A stretch of DNA of 64,000 nt. It comes from Selaginella tamariscina (taxonomy: Eukaryota; Streptophyta; Lycopodiopsida; Selaginellales; Selaginellaceae). The stretch covers positions 78,308-142,307 of the forward strand of contig PUQB01000482.1 of the NCBI GenBank assembly GCA_003024785.1, given 5' to 3'. Position 1 is the stretch's first letter; the number at the start of each line of letters is the position of its first letter. The notes below the pieces were generated by a model that did no database searches, was not told the DNA's origin, and saw only the letters and a list, made by a program, of their open reading frames with translations. The translations under genes were made by a program, and so were the position numbers. Of the stretch, positions 9,656 to 21,469 are shown one piece after another.

Positions 9656-12630
9656 CTAAGGTGGTGAATGGTCCCTTAGCTAAGTTGGAAAACGAGGAGG
9701 TGCAGTCCAAATAGAAGCATTCTAATTGGACCATTGCAAGTCCGCTCCAAGTATTCTCTTCCTTGACAACAGTTCTACTTGTGATCCCAACAACAAACAA
9801 TAACAAGCTCTTTCTTCGTTGGATTACTCTTTTAATATCTAACGGTATTCAAGTTAACATAGCATCTTTACTTGATAATGGTGCAACTGGTAACTTGATT
9901 GACTGCCTTTTTGTTTAACAACATAATCTGAAGCTTCATCTATGTTCCAATCCGATTAAGTTGTCGATTACAGATGGAAGACCAATGACATCTGGCAATA
10001 TTACTAAAGATAAGATGCTTCTCACAATCACCCTTGGTAATATCTTGTGCTTGGTCTCCTTTAACGTCACTTCAATTTCTAACACTCTTGTTATTCTTCG
10101 TCTTCCTTGGTTTGAGACCCTCAATCCATAAATTGATTGGACAATTTGTACCTTAGTTGTTTCTACTCTGACTTCTATTTGTCTCCAACTTCTGGCTATA
10201 CCTCTGCAACTCTAACTCTTGGCAGTACCTCTGCAACTCTAACTCTTGACTGCATTTTAGAACCTTTGGTTCCTAGCAACACTTCTGCATCTCTGTCTAT
10301 GTCTCTGGCTCCCACTCCCACTCGATTTTGACTCCAACCTAGACTCTGACTTTGATTCTGACTTCATCTCTATCTTTAGCTTCGACCAAGACTCCAACCC
10401 AGCAACGTTTTGCATCTCCAACGACATCAGCTTTGACTTCGACGACATCCTCGATTCATATCTTGACCATTTCATTGGCAAAATTTATTTGTGTTGGCTG
10501 TACTCAACTCGACACGATTTTTGCTATGATGGTGACTCCATCTTCGACATTTACTCCTAGTTTTTGACCGTTTGCATACCATGAGTTTATAAATGTATTC
10601 GACAAGGTCCAAGCCAAGTCGTTTTCCTATACATCGTATGTATGACTGTCCAATTGATACTATTGAAGATAAGACACCTCCGTTTGGCCTTATCTATGGT
10701 CTTCTCCACTCGAGCTTGAAGCTTTATGAGAATACATCAACGACAACCTGGCTACCGATTTCATTCGTCATTTTAAGTCTTCAATTGATGCCCTTATCTT
10801 CTCGTCAAGAAAAAGGATGGCTCTTTCCTATTGATATTCGACTATTGTAAGTTAAACAAAATCACTATCTGTAATTGATATCTTCTACCTCTTATCTCTG
10901 AGATTTTTGAGCATCTTCATGGGGCTTATTACTTTATAAAGATCAACCTTCGAGGTGCCTATAACTTGCTCCATATTCTCCCTAGTGACAAATGAAAGAC
11001 TGCTTTCCATACACGCTATGGGCATTTTGAGTACACACTAATGCCTTTTGGGTTAATCACTGCCCCTGCGGTTTTCTAACATATGGCCAACGACATTTTT
11101 TGTGACTTTCTTAACTAGTTTGTGATTATCTACTTGGATAACATCCTTATTTTTTAAAGACGGAGGAGGAACATCATAAACAAGTCCATTATGTTCTAGA
11201 AAGACTTTGGCAACATGGTCTTTACACTAAGTTGGAGAAGTGTCAGTTTCATCAAGAACAAGTCAAGTTTTTATACGTGGTGTCACACATTGGAATCTCC
11301 ATGGCATGGCCAAGGTGCACATAGTTCTGAGTGGGAAATGTCAAAGTCATCTTGAGACATCTAGTGTTTCCTCGGCTTTGCCAATATCTACAAGCGCTTC
11401 ATCAAGGACTTCTCCAACATTCTGCTTCCATTAAATCAGCTGACCAAGAAGGAAGTTTTGTTCAAGTGGTTTTATGGAGGCTGAGAATGTGTCTATCACA
11501 CTCAAGTTTGCTTTTACCTTAGCTCCAATCTTACTTCACCCCGACCTGACAAAACCCTTTGTGATGGAGACTGATGCATCTAACTTTGCTTTGGGTGGTA
11601 TTTTTTTATTAGTATGGCTCTGATAACAATCTACACCACGTAGCATTCCAGTCGCACAAGTTCATGAATGTGGAGATCAACTATGAGATTCATGAAAAGG
11701 AACTTCTAGCTATTGTGAATTGCTTTCAAGAGTGGCAAAGGTTTCTTGAAGGCTCCCTGCATAAGGTAACCGTCTTCACTAATCACTGAAACTTGGTTTA
11801 CTTCTCTCAGGCTCAAGTTCTAAATCGACGTCAAGCTTGTTGGACCCATCAAATCCTCTTTTGGTTCGACTTCAAGATCAAGTATTGACCCGGCACTTAA
11901 TAAGTTCAATTTGACGCACTTTCTCGATGAGCATATTTGGCGCCACATGCTAGTGACGTCGAGTTTCACCAACAAAAGCAAGTGGTACTTAGTCCTAAAC
12001 ACCTCCAAGCACTTGCCATTTGTTCATGTTGCACCCTTTGACTTCAGCCTTCTTGACACTATCTGCTCTAAACTCATCTTTGATCCCTGGCTTAGGATAT
12101 TTTGAGTTACCTCGTAGGTAACACTCCATTCATTTCACGACTTGAGTACAATTTATTTAATTTGTCAACAGTCTGCTTCTCCGTAATGACTTTGTTTATG
12201 TTCCATTGGATGACACTTGACTTCAAGTACTACAGTATCATCATGACACTCCGCTTGCTGGTCACTTTTGTGTTACAAAAATAGTAGAACTAATCAATTG
12301 TAATTATTGGTGGCCCGAGTACGTCAGTTGGTGGAAGAGTTTATTTGTACCTGTGATATTTGTGCTCACTCTAAAATTCCTCGTCATCGCTCATATGATC
12401 TCCTCTAACCACTTCCAACTCCAATAACACCTTGGTCTTGCATCTTGATGGACTTTATGATTAATTTTCCGCCAACTCAAGGATTTGACACTATTCTCAT
12501 TAATTTGTGGACTCACTTCCTACTGTGTACAAAGACTATCTTTAGTGAAAAGGACAACCGACATATTTAAGAAAGATATTTTTTTACTACATGGACTCTC
12601 CGACAACATTGTTAGTGATCACACAAGTTT
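9656..12630 (+). mobile_element. Old, decayed Ty3/gypsy element, 5' part (protease to integrase)
   Basis: Plus-strand remnant of a chromovirus related to the left-hand ones but heavily mutated. It can be read through stops and shifts. Protease-like LLDNGATGNLIDC is near 9870. The RT approach is near 10670. FIKINLRGAYNLLHI is near 10935 and the MPFGLITAPAVF / [10 protein letters not shown] blocks at 11040-11150, with the YLDD active site changed to [20 protein letters not shown] is near 11365 and an RNase H METDASNFALGGIF is near 11565. The integrase zinc finger and core start run from 12240 up to HGLSDNIVSDHTS near 12625. The reading stops there, and what should follow is found at 29945. Gag is missing, replaced by the inserted left-hand elements. 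Confidence 0.82.
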
Positions 12631-12671
12631 TTTTTTAAAAAAAAAAAACCAATATTGTTTATATCACACTA

Positions 12672-13230
12672 GTTTAAAATTAAACTTAAACTATATGCAA
12701 GACTTTAGTTTAATTACTAATTTTATTATCATACTATTATTAGTATGTTAATAATACTTTATTTATAGAATTAATATTCTATGTGTAATATATATTATTC
12801 CCAAAATGTATAAACATTTGCAAACATTATTTACTGGTGTATAGTGTTTTAAACATTTAGTATTTATGTACATAAATATTTATGTATATTTATTGTGTTT
12901 GAGTTTTAACATTAGTTTAAACTCTCTATATACTTTTACATATGCTTTGTAAAAGTATTTTTAATAAAAATTAAAAATATTTATATGTCAATTTTATATC
13001 TTTAAAGTTTACCTTTAACTTCAAGTTTTGACTCATGCTTTAATTAGTTTAACACATTTTATAAATGGTAAACATAAGATCTACTACTTGTAGATAACAA
13101 TGGAATATCCCAAATTTTCTTAATGGAATATTCTTATCTAGCAATGGAAAACTTTATTTACCATATATTTGCATAATTATATGAGTTATTATTTAAACTT
13201 ATGTTTTAAACCACATTTTTCAACAACCGT
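12672..13230 (+). repeat. Direct repeat D, left copy
   Basis: AT-rich block that matches, in the same orientation, 27292-27375 plus 28793 to about 29400. Shared landmarks in order are AAAATTAAACTTAAACT, ATCATACTATTAT, AGTATGTTAATAA, a TTTAAAC-rich stretch, and GGTAAACGTAAGATYTA-like words. Divergence is high, so the repeats are old. They could be LTRs of a large element, or a duplicated flank. The copy also preserves the uninterrupted target sequence of the MULE in the right copy (12744-12754). Confidence 0.6.
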
Positions 13231-13274
13231 TTCTATTTTACTTAGAAAACCTGGTTTGGTTGTATTATTGCTTT

Positions 13275-13345
13275 TTTGTTTAAAATAAACATATATATGC
13301 ACGTTGTAACTTAAAGTGGGCATGATACATGAAAATGAAAATATA
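13275..13345 (+). repeat. Left member of a short inverted match bounding the gene-bearing segment
   Basis: The stretch containing GCACGTTGTAACTTAAAG and GTGGGCATG matches the reverse complement of 27232-27301 (GCAAGTTGTAACTAAAA, TGGGCATG) over about 50 bases at roughly 80 percent by eye. Weaker AT-rich similarity continues inward. It may be the degraded terminal inverted repeat of the 14-kb segment. I could not find a target-site duplication. Confidence 0.45.
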
Positions 13346-13640
13346 AAATAAATTACTAATTAATACTTAAGTTTTAATTATTAATTAATCATTTAATTAA
13401 TATGTAATTAAGCCTTAAATATTAATTAATTAATTAATTAATCCTTCAATAACCTTACTTAGTTAGGAATATTCCTAAAATATCTTAGAATATTCATATT
13501 ATTCTAAAAATAGTTTACAATAATTAAGAAATACTATCAAACATAATTAACAAATGAAATCATTTCCTTATCAATATGTTAATTTATTTATAAATACTTT
13601 CTTCCTAACCATATAGAGAAATCTCCTCATTTTGTCTAAA
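13346..13640. other. AT-rich spacer without a recognised gene
   Basis: Dominated by TTAATTAA runs and a GGAATATTCC palindrome near 13467. No coding potential is seen. Confidence 0.6.
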
Positions 13641-14721
13641 TCATCTCTCCGGATTAATCAAATCATTTTGGTCAATATCTCGATATTGTTGCCACCACCT
13701 AACACTCTCACGAATGCAATTGGGAGTTGCCATCCTTGTTAATACATAAGATGTAATAAGACCAGGTTTCATAAAGGCCTCATAAAGAATGACGTTCCTT
13801 AAGAATAATATTATAAAGCGCCCGGTTGCTATCCTTCATTTTAAAAAAAATTCAAAATCACGAGAAAGAAAAGCTTCAAGAAATGTTTGATACGGTGGAT
13901 ACTGCTCACAAAAGTTTTCGAGATTCTTCTTTCTGAGGCACGTATCCAAGTAATTCACAGATCATTCATAATATCAGTATCAGAATATGATCGAAAGTGA
14001 TTGGATGAATACAAACAATGTTTGGTTGAGCATAGCCTTCTGAGGAGAGTCGTCTACCACTAAGTATGTGCATTCTTCATTATTCTTAAGCGACTGATCT
14101 CCCCATGAAGCCCAATTAATCTTTCATTCTTGAAGAAGTATGGTTCTTGAAGAAGTATGGCTTGCTTTCCTTTTTTATATTGTGAAATTCAAGAGGTTTA
14201 TACATATTCACTGGTCAAAAATCCAATCTTTACGAATTACCTCTTCTGCAACACTACAATGTTTCTTAAGCAAATTCAATAGCGGTCTTAAGTTATGAAT
14301 TTGCATGCATGACTAAATCCCCACAAGCGCACCCATCTCCTTAAGTTTTTGAAAGAGACGATCCAACCCTAGACAAAAATAATATCATATCAAAATTTAC
14401 CATGAACAAAGAATGAAATCTTCCTTGTTTGATTTCTTTTTTTCTATCCTCGGGCCTTTGTCAATGAAGCAGAACATCATTGACATCCAACAACACAATA
14501 TGGCCATGAGTAACATGGGATAGCGTTGCCTCTTGAATACTTTGCAAATCACTTGTTTGCTCCTTTTCACATTTATCCGTTGACACTATCTCGTTGCCTA
14601 TCCCTTTATCATTTAATTGTACATCATCCTTACAAGATTCAGATATTGCATGCGCTGAAGAAATTGATTTCGAAACTGAAGCCAATAAAAATGATGATGA
14701 AAAAACTGAAGTGGCCCCCAT
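13641..14721 (-). pseudogene. FCP1/NLI-type HAD phosphatase-like gene (decayed)
   Basis: Minus-strand reading. The N-terminus is a 86-residue ORF (14461-14721) beginning MGATSVFSSSF, with an acidic linker and then VLLDVNDVLLH, which is the HAD motif I region; plant FCP1-like proteins have LLDLNGVLL or similar here. Motif I is altered: the second Asp is replaced by Asn (DVNDV), as in many plant members of this group. Downstream in another frame, near 14040-14090, is TYLVVDDSPQKAMLNQT, the motif III DDSP signature. The C-terminus, near 13641-13790, reads KPGLITSYVLTRMA...WWQQYRDIDQ and ends at TGA. Several frame changes and stops separate these parts, though some could be introns. FCP1-type phosphatases act on Ser/Thr phosphosites in nuclear proteins. 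It lies 320 bp downstream of the ParB/methylase-like gene on the same strand. Confidence 0.6.
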
Positions 14722-15044
14722 GGTAATGATGTTTTAAGCTGCATTATTATCCATTTTCTGCATGAACTCTGTCATTCTGACATGTGGCACAAGAAATTTT
14801 CGCCAAACCCCTCTCTTACCTCATGCCAATGCTAAAAATCCATGTTCTCAATTGTTTCATTACATCTACAAAATGATAATTAGCTGACCTTAAAATTATC
14901 AAGGTATATTATTTACCTTGTTAATGTGTGACCCATGTTTGAACTAAAAGCTTCATTAATCCTTGAGAATTTATTTTCTGTACAAATATAAACGAAATAT
15001 ACAAAAATGCCTTATGTTACACTCATTTACAACTATTCGTCACT
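14722..15044. other. Spacer between the HAD-like and ParB/methylase-like genes
   Basis: AT-rich, no ORF with recognisable features. It would contain the promoter of the HAD-like gene and the 3' end of the upstream gene. Confidence 0.5.
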
Positions 15045-18000
15045 CTAAGAACTCATTAACAATTCTTCTTCGCTATTACCTTCTGAGTGAGGCGAAGAAG
15101 GTCTAAGCCGCTTGTGAGATGGTTCATGATCTTCTGTATCTTTTGTTCATGTTTCCATGGGTAATGGAGTGTGTGAATGTTCTGTACTCCTCGAGATAAC
15201 TTTCGGTCTAATATCTGATTGAAGTTCGTCATTAGACTCCGATATTGAACCAGATTCGTCTTCAGAACTATCGCACTTATCGGAGGGGAACTTTCTCAAA
15301 TACTTCTGTATGCGTTTGTTGGGGTAGTCAATTGAGAACCTATCTATCCACTTGTTCAGGTCCTCAACCATGATCTTATCCTTTTCAACGGCAAATACAC
15401 ATGTATCCCGAAGGTAACACTCCTTCAAGACGGACCCCTAGTGCAGTAGTCAAAAACCCACGCATCACTGTGAGGACCCCTGATCAAGTTGACGATGCTC
15501 CGTGCCGCTTGACTTGTGATGTTTGGATAATGTACATTGCCGAATACGTCACTCTCAGCTATCGGTGTATCGGATGGAGGTTCAGGGCTATTGGAGTGCA
15601 AACAGATGCCTGTCCAGTCATTTGGAAGTTTGAAACTGTTTGGCGCATTCCTAACAACCAAGTGAACAACCGAATCAATGCACTTCGGATCAGCATCATT
15701 CATATAAAATCCTGTCCAACAATGTTTATTCCTTCTTGGCAAAGGAGAAGGCAAAGGTATCGGTGACATGAGCAAGAATCAAGAAATAAATACTGAAAAC
15801 GTAGATATCAGTCAAGAGTGCAAGTATGAATTCAATAATAAAATACCTTCTTTGTACATACTTGCACGGCTAAGTTTCTCCACCAAATCCTCTAGTGTCC
15901 TGTCTGTCGAAGGATTTTTTGACACCCGCCGATCCATCACGAACAATTGAAACGGTTTCCTACAAGCAGTGATGGTACCCCATAAAGTCTCCGAATCAAC
16001 AACAAACATCTGTAGGGCTTGTCGTGATTCGTAGCATCCTCCTTTATAAGGTTCAACTCGGTTCTCCGCTGCTGAAGGACTGCCATAAGAGAAGGCGTCA
16101 TCGCAATGTTCTCCTTTTTGGCGTTGGCGTGCAATAGATTCTTGCCCAGATCTTCCGATTGATTCACCCATTCGACAAGCATATCATCATTTGTCACATG
16201 CAAATATTTGCTGACCTCTTCGTATGTTGAAGCCGATCCAACCCAGTTTGTGGCAGTGTATTCCCAACCACTCCTTGAAGTGCCTGACCGTCTTCAACTC
16301 CATTGCCTTGAGATGAAAAGGAGAGGTGGGCTGCTGTTGTTAATTGTAATTTGCCATCAATCACCAAATCAGCCAAGACTTCCATCTCCTCCATCGTTGT
16401 TCCATTTAAAGGCTTCAACCATGTGAGCTTGAAATCGTTGTCTACATCCTTTATAGATTGAACAGACTTAGCCTTCGGCGTCTTACTGGGTTTCTTTGCA
16501 GACTTCTCTGAGGGCTCCACTTCACTTGTCTGCTTCTTCTTCAGTGTTCCTTTTGCAAAGGATTCCATAATCCCCAACCATTTCGCAAAGATCCTATCCT
16601 CGGGACAAGAAATCAACATCATAAAAAGGATGTTTCCTTCCCGCCCACCTGGGCAAAATCAACTGCTACAATTTCTCTGAGAAAAAGACAGATTAATATA
16701 TACCGGCGAGATAAATCCCGCCCAAACAATTTGCTTACCCGGTAGTCCGCAGATTGTGTATTCCCTGCGGTAGCTCTTTGTGGTCGCTGAAGAGATTCCC
16801 ACACGGCTCGCGTGTGTTTGAACTTCTCCCATATTTTGCTGTTGTAGTGGTTGGTGTCTGCAGCGTCCCATTCCGCCGATAACTTATGGTACTGCTCGAT
16901 TGTGAGATTCGGCTTCGCTAAAAACGCCGATCTTTTCGTCAGCTTCTCACGGGTATGCTCGGAAAGTTTTGTTGCCATCGTTCCTTTGTTGTGTTCGTCG
17001 AGAAGTCGTTGGGCTGCCGTTATTGTGTGCTGGCCACTAATGATGTAGTACTTGATGATTTTCTATTCTCCGTCTGAACCTTTCATTTGTTCGGTGTTGT
17101 GATCCACACTTTGTCAGCGCCTTTGTTTCTCTCGTAGTATGCGCACAAAACAGCATTATGTGGAACGGTAAGAATTGTCGTCCTTCATCTTCTCCATGAG
17201 CTCAGCTACACGTTCCTGATTGAGTGGCCTGTAATTGAAGTTTGGGTTGACGCTGCAATACTTAACCCTACACTCGTAAATCCTATCATCCAACATCATT
17301 TCCTTGTGGCTTATTGCAGCATGGGACGCCACAGGTGCAGCTGACAAAACGACTGATTTTCTTCTACGATCCGAATCAACATGTGTGATCCCCGATTGAT
17401 GCTGTTCTAATGTTCTCGGCACACTCTTCCAGCTCCCGAAATTTGCTAAGCAAATTGAACGTGATCTGTAAAGAACCTGAGACCAAGCCACCCTCTCAAT
17501 CTCCTTATGATGTCGCTGTGTTCTTCTTCAATGTGAAGAGGGACGATTGCTCCACTTGTGATTTTCTGTATTGTGAAGCAATATCTCCTGAAATACACCT
17601 ACTCGATGAGTCTGAAGATCTTCGAAGTAGACATCCAGTTGGATCCCCTCCATAGATGGGCTTTCGTTGAGTTGAAGAAGAACTCCACGGTCAACATCAT
17701 TAGTGAACACGTGAACGTCATTATCCACAAGTCGACAAAACCACCCGAAATTAATGTTGTAACTGGCGACCTCTGGATCCGAGAACGTGACATTGGATGG
17801 AACAAGGCATATGTGTCGAGCATCGTTCAATCTGGGTTCACAGCATGCTTTCGGATGCTTGACTAGCACACCCACTTTCCATTGTTTTGCTTGTCCATGC
17901 GATGTGACAGAGGTTAGTTTGACAGCAACCATGGTTGTTCCAATGCGCTTCCCGTTTAGTTTGAAATATGGCCAAGTTGATTCCAGAATCCCCCTGCCCA

Positions 18001-18171
18001 TCTCTTCTCCTGCTCTCGTCTTTAATGTCACCTCAATTCCACATCTGAATACAAAAATGATTAGTTCAAGCACATATCCGAGTATAACAGATTTTATTTT
18101 AATTCTTACCCAGAATTTGACGACGACTCCATACTAATGACTCGATCTCCTTGTTTAATTAAATCGTCCTT
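15045..18171 (-). pseudogene. ParB-like / DNA-methyltransferase-like fusion gene, spliced, frameshifted
   Basis: Long minus-strand gene. A first visible exon, 18110-18171, follows a TTTTGCAG acceptor, and a 64-bp GT-AG intron leads to exon 18044 downward. The first domain (17528-18044) contains GRGILESTWPYFKLNGKRIG, resembling a small beta domain of plant transposon proteins. Next (16975-17330) come FNYRPLNQERVAELMEKM and IISGQHTITAAQRLL, spaced as in ParB N-terminal domains (GQHxxxAA). A helical part follows (EQYHKLSAEWDAADTNHYN; RAVWESLQRPQRATAGN), then a Lys-rich linker. Near the C-terminus VVHLVVRNAP...ARSIVNLIRG...DAWVFDYCT resembles methyltransferase motifs X and I, followed by FAVEKDKIMVEDLNKWI like motif II. 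The glycines after VFDYCT are lost (TRGPS then stop). A basic/acidic tail ends at TAG (15045). Frame changes occur near 17500, 17095, 16190, 15800 and 15430. The family calls are inference from motifs only. Confidence 0.5.
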
Positions 18172-18464
18172 CTGCAAAATAATACACTATGAATACAAAT
18201 CATAAAAAACGCACACACACTTGTATAAACCCGAATATACAAAAATAATACACAGAGAGAAGTGGACGGAATTAACTGTCCAAAGCTCACTTTGTGCTAG
18301 TGCAAAAGAAAGATAACATTTCGTTTTAGAACCACCACAAATGTGAGCTCTGGACAGTTTTACATAATTCCTAGCTTTTACTCGAAATATTATGATAAGA
18401 TGATAAAAGTAAATAAAATGAGATATGCAACTTATATATACTAATACACATATATATTCACATG
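18172..18464. promoter_or_regulatory. Region between the first visible exon and the left palindrome array
   Basis: About 290 bases of AT-rich sequence upstream of exon 18110-18171. It may be intron or promoter. There is a local inverted word pair, AGCTCACTTTGTGCTAG near 18285 and ACAAATGTGAGCT near 18340. Confidence 0.35.
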
Positions 18465-19500
18465 GAAGGTGCGGCGGGATTAATCTCGCCACCCCTTCAA
18501 TGCCTCCTGAAAGAGTGGGCGGGATTAATCTCGCCACCTTTCTGGAGGCCTTGAACGGGAGTGCGGAATTAATCTTGCCACCCTTCTCGGTCTCAGAGAG
18601 AACTGGGCAGGATTTATTTTGCACACCCCTTCAGTGACTCCAGAAAGGGGCGGGATTAATCTCGCCCACCATGTAAGGGATGGTTAAATGAATTTCGCCA
18701 CCCTTCCCAGTCTCTCCATTGGTATGTTGTAAACCTTCTACGTTCAGACAAAACGTTTGGGATTGGTCCGACTCACCAATGGAGAAAAAAGGAAGGGTGG
18801 CGGGATTCATCCTCCAACAGGCATTGAAGGCTCGGCGGGATTAATCCCGCCACTCGGCCCTAGGCGCGGGATTAATCCCGCGGACGCCAATCCCTCGCGG
18901 AATCGGGCGGGATTAATCCGCCGCCTAGGCCCTTCAGGCAGGCCTTTGGCGGCGGGATAAATCCCGCCCGATTCCGCGCAGGGCATGCGTACGGGGGATT
19001 AATCCCGCCCCCAGGCCCTTCACTGGGCCTTAGTCGGGCGGGATTAATCCCTCCGACGCCAATGCCCTGTGCGAATCGGCAGGATTAATCCCGCCCTAGG
19101 CCCTTAGGCAGCCTTTGGCGGCGGGATAAATCCCACCTGATTCCGCGCAAGGCATGCTTAGCGGCGGGATTAATCCCGTCGGACGCCAATGCCCTATGCA
19201 GAATCGGCGGGATTAATCCCGCCGCTAGGCCCTTCAGGCAGGCCAATGGCGGCGGGATAAATCCCGCCCGATTCCGCGCAGGGCATGCGTAGGCGGCGGG
19301 ATTAATCCCACCGCCCAGGCCCTTCACTCGGGCCCTGTGCGGAGGGATTAATCCCGCCGCTCATTTGGCTAACCGAATAACTACCTGAAATGGCGACAGG
19401 ATTAATCCCGTCGCTCATGAGGGTAACGAATGAGCGGCGGGATTAATCCCGCCGCTACACACGTCTCACATATAGCGGCGAGATTAATCCCGTCGCTACA
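18465..19500. repeat. Left array of GGCGGGATTAATCCCGCC palindromes
   Basis: About 23 copies or close variants of an 18-bp perfect dyad, spaced mostly 40-60 bp apart, in a GC-rich island within AT-rich DNA. Intact copies are seen near 18832, 19205 and 19437. Between 18900 and 19320 the spacers also repeat as a larger unit (AGGCCCTTCAGGCAGGCC, GATTCCGCGCAGGGCATGC, GACGCCAATGCCCT). The array starts less than 300 bp upstream of the first visible exon of the minus-strand gene. ORFs running through it, rich in GLIPP and GGINPA, are by-products of the repeat. Confidence 0.9.
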
Positions 19501-19650
19501 CACACACACACATATATATATGTATATGTGTGTGTAGGAGAGTGCGTGTGTGTGCGAGAGATAAATAAATAAATAAAATTATACAGATACTAGTACACAT
19601 AATATATGTATGTATACATAGGTATATATATATATATATATATTATAATA

Positions 19651-19694
<44 letters not shown>

Positions 19695-19760
19695 ATATCG
19701 GTGTATGTGTGTGTGAAACAAATAAAATCATACAGATAAACAAACACACACACACACATA

Positions 19761-19817
<57 letters not shown>

Positions 19818-20090
19818 AGGAGTGCGTGTGTGCGAGAAAGAGATAAATAAATAGAATATATATATATAATATATATATATATGTGTGTGGTGTTGTGTGT
19901 GTGTGTGTGTGTGTGTGTATACGAGTGTGCGTGTGTGTGAGAGATAGAGATCTACAGAGAAGAGAGAGAGAGAAGGAGATATATATATATATATATATTT
20001 GTGTGTGTATATGTATACGAGTGTGCGTGTGTGTGCGAGAGATAGAGATCTATAGAGAAGAGAGAGAGAGAAGGATATATATATATATAC

Positions 20091-20142
<52 letters not shown>

Positions 20143-20620
20143 GTGTGTATATATGTATACGAGTGTGCGTGTGTGTGCGAGAGATAGAGATCTAAATTAT
20201 ATTATTAAGATACACACACATATAAATATATAAATAAATAAACTCAGAGGAGTGTGCGTGTGAGAGAGAGAGAGAGAGAGATCTCACCTGTGTGAGAGAG
20301 AGAAGGAGATTTCACTGCCGCCGCCGCTGCCTTACAAACTCTAGGAATATACTTAAACCCTAAAAGGAATAGAATATATATTAACCCTAATCGAATATTC
20401 CTTTTAAGAAATACTTAAACCCTAAAAAGAATAAACTATAGATTCGCCCTAAACGAATATTATTTCATTATATTATCAGCGTGTGCGTGGGTGTATCACA
20501 TACACCCAAGAATAAATATCATGCAAGGGTTTAACACGTGTGTGTCCATGAGAGTGTTAAAGTTTCACGTGCAGTGATACATATATACACACATAGTATT
20601 ATAGTACATATTAATATTAG
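19501..20620. repeat. Microsatellite core: (CA/TG)n, (TA)n, (GA)n
   Basis: Long runs of GT, TA, CA and GA dinucleotides alternate, with a recurrent composite word GTGTGCGTGTGTGTGCGAGAGATAGAGATCTA near 19925, 20020 and 20160. From 20340 to 20450 there are two related copies of an AAACCCTAAAAGGAATA-like unit. There is no gene. The 116-residue ORF here is a low-complexity artefact. Confidence 0.9.
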
Positions 20621-20634
20621 AGAGACAGAGTACA

Positions 20635-21145
20635 GGATCGTGTATGGTGTGTATGTATGAGAGAAGAGTGATAATACATATTATGGATCATGCATGGTGA
20701 GTATGTTTGAAAGAAGAGAGACAGTACATATTTACATGGATCATGCATGGTGTGTATGTATGAGAGAAGAGAAAGAGTGTTAACAAATTAAATTCATACA
20801 CAATGTCATTGCATATATTAGTACACACATATACATACCACATGTATACACACAGACATACATACATATTACATGTGTAAATTCAATGTGTTACATAGGG
20901 TTAGGGTTTAGGGTTTAGGGTTAGGATGGATCATGCATGGTGTTTATGTATGAGAGGAGTGAGTATACACAGATATACATTATACATATTACATAATATT
21001 GTAACATCAATACATATTATGGATCATGCATGGTGTGTATGTATAAGAGAAGAGACAGGCTACATATTATGGATCATAATCATGCATGGTGTGTATGTAT
21101 GAGAGAAGGGATTATGCATAGTGACACTGTGTATGTATGAGAGAA
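20635..21145 (+). repeat. Dispersed tandem unit GGATCATGCATGGTGTGTAT with GAGAGAAGAG
   Basis: About seven copies of a unit of roughly 60 bp core length, at about 20636, 20690, 20745, 20927, 21023, 21072 and 21110, with variable inserts of (CA)n and ATACATATTA words. A longer 150-bp block (AGAGTGTTAACAAAT to GTAAATTCAATGTGTTACAT) is also repeated, at 20775-20895 and 21150-21265. Confidence 0.75.
20897..20925 (+). repeat. Interstitial telomere-like repeat (TTTAGGG-type)
   Basis: Four successive GGGTTTA/GGGTTA units, the plant telomere motif with one-base variation, embedded in the microsatellite region. Confidence 0.8.
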
Positions 21146-21469
21146 GAGATAGAGTGTTAACAAATGAAAACCGTACACATTGCATATATTAGTACACATA
21201 TATACATACACACGTGTATACACACAAACATACATATATATTACATGTGTAAATTCAATGTGTTACATATACACAGATTGAATACATATAAATCATACAT
21301 GCGTTGAACATGATGTTTTTCAATAAAAGCAACATATAATTTCTCAAGTTTGGTTTAGGGCAATGTGCATGTGTGTGCATATGTGTCTTTGTAAGTGCTT
21401 CTAATGCGTGTGCACGTGTATATATAAATTTATAATCGTGTTTATATATGTGTGCAAAACAAACATCGA

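Noticed and set aside
9930..10124. Minus-strand ORF within the old gypsy protease
   Set aside because: Antisense shadow; plus frame has the protease strands.
10137..10850. Short plus-strand ORFs rich in Ser/Thr in the old gypsy element
   Set aside because: They correspond to the degraded linker and RT approach of the element, not separate genes.
18757..19327. ORFs on both strands rich in GLIPP and GGINPA (18757-18960, 19085-19327; also 23239-23552)
   Set aside because: They are translations of the palindrome arrays; the same motif appears on both strands because the repeat is its own reverse complement.
18465..19500. CRISPR array
   Set aside because: Repeats are perfect dyads with imperfect, related spacers, no cas genes, and the host is eukaryotic.
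19883..20233. 116-residue ORF of CV and YI repeats; similar ORFs at 52493-52944
   Set aside because: Pure microsatellite translation with no start context or family.
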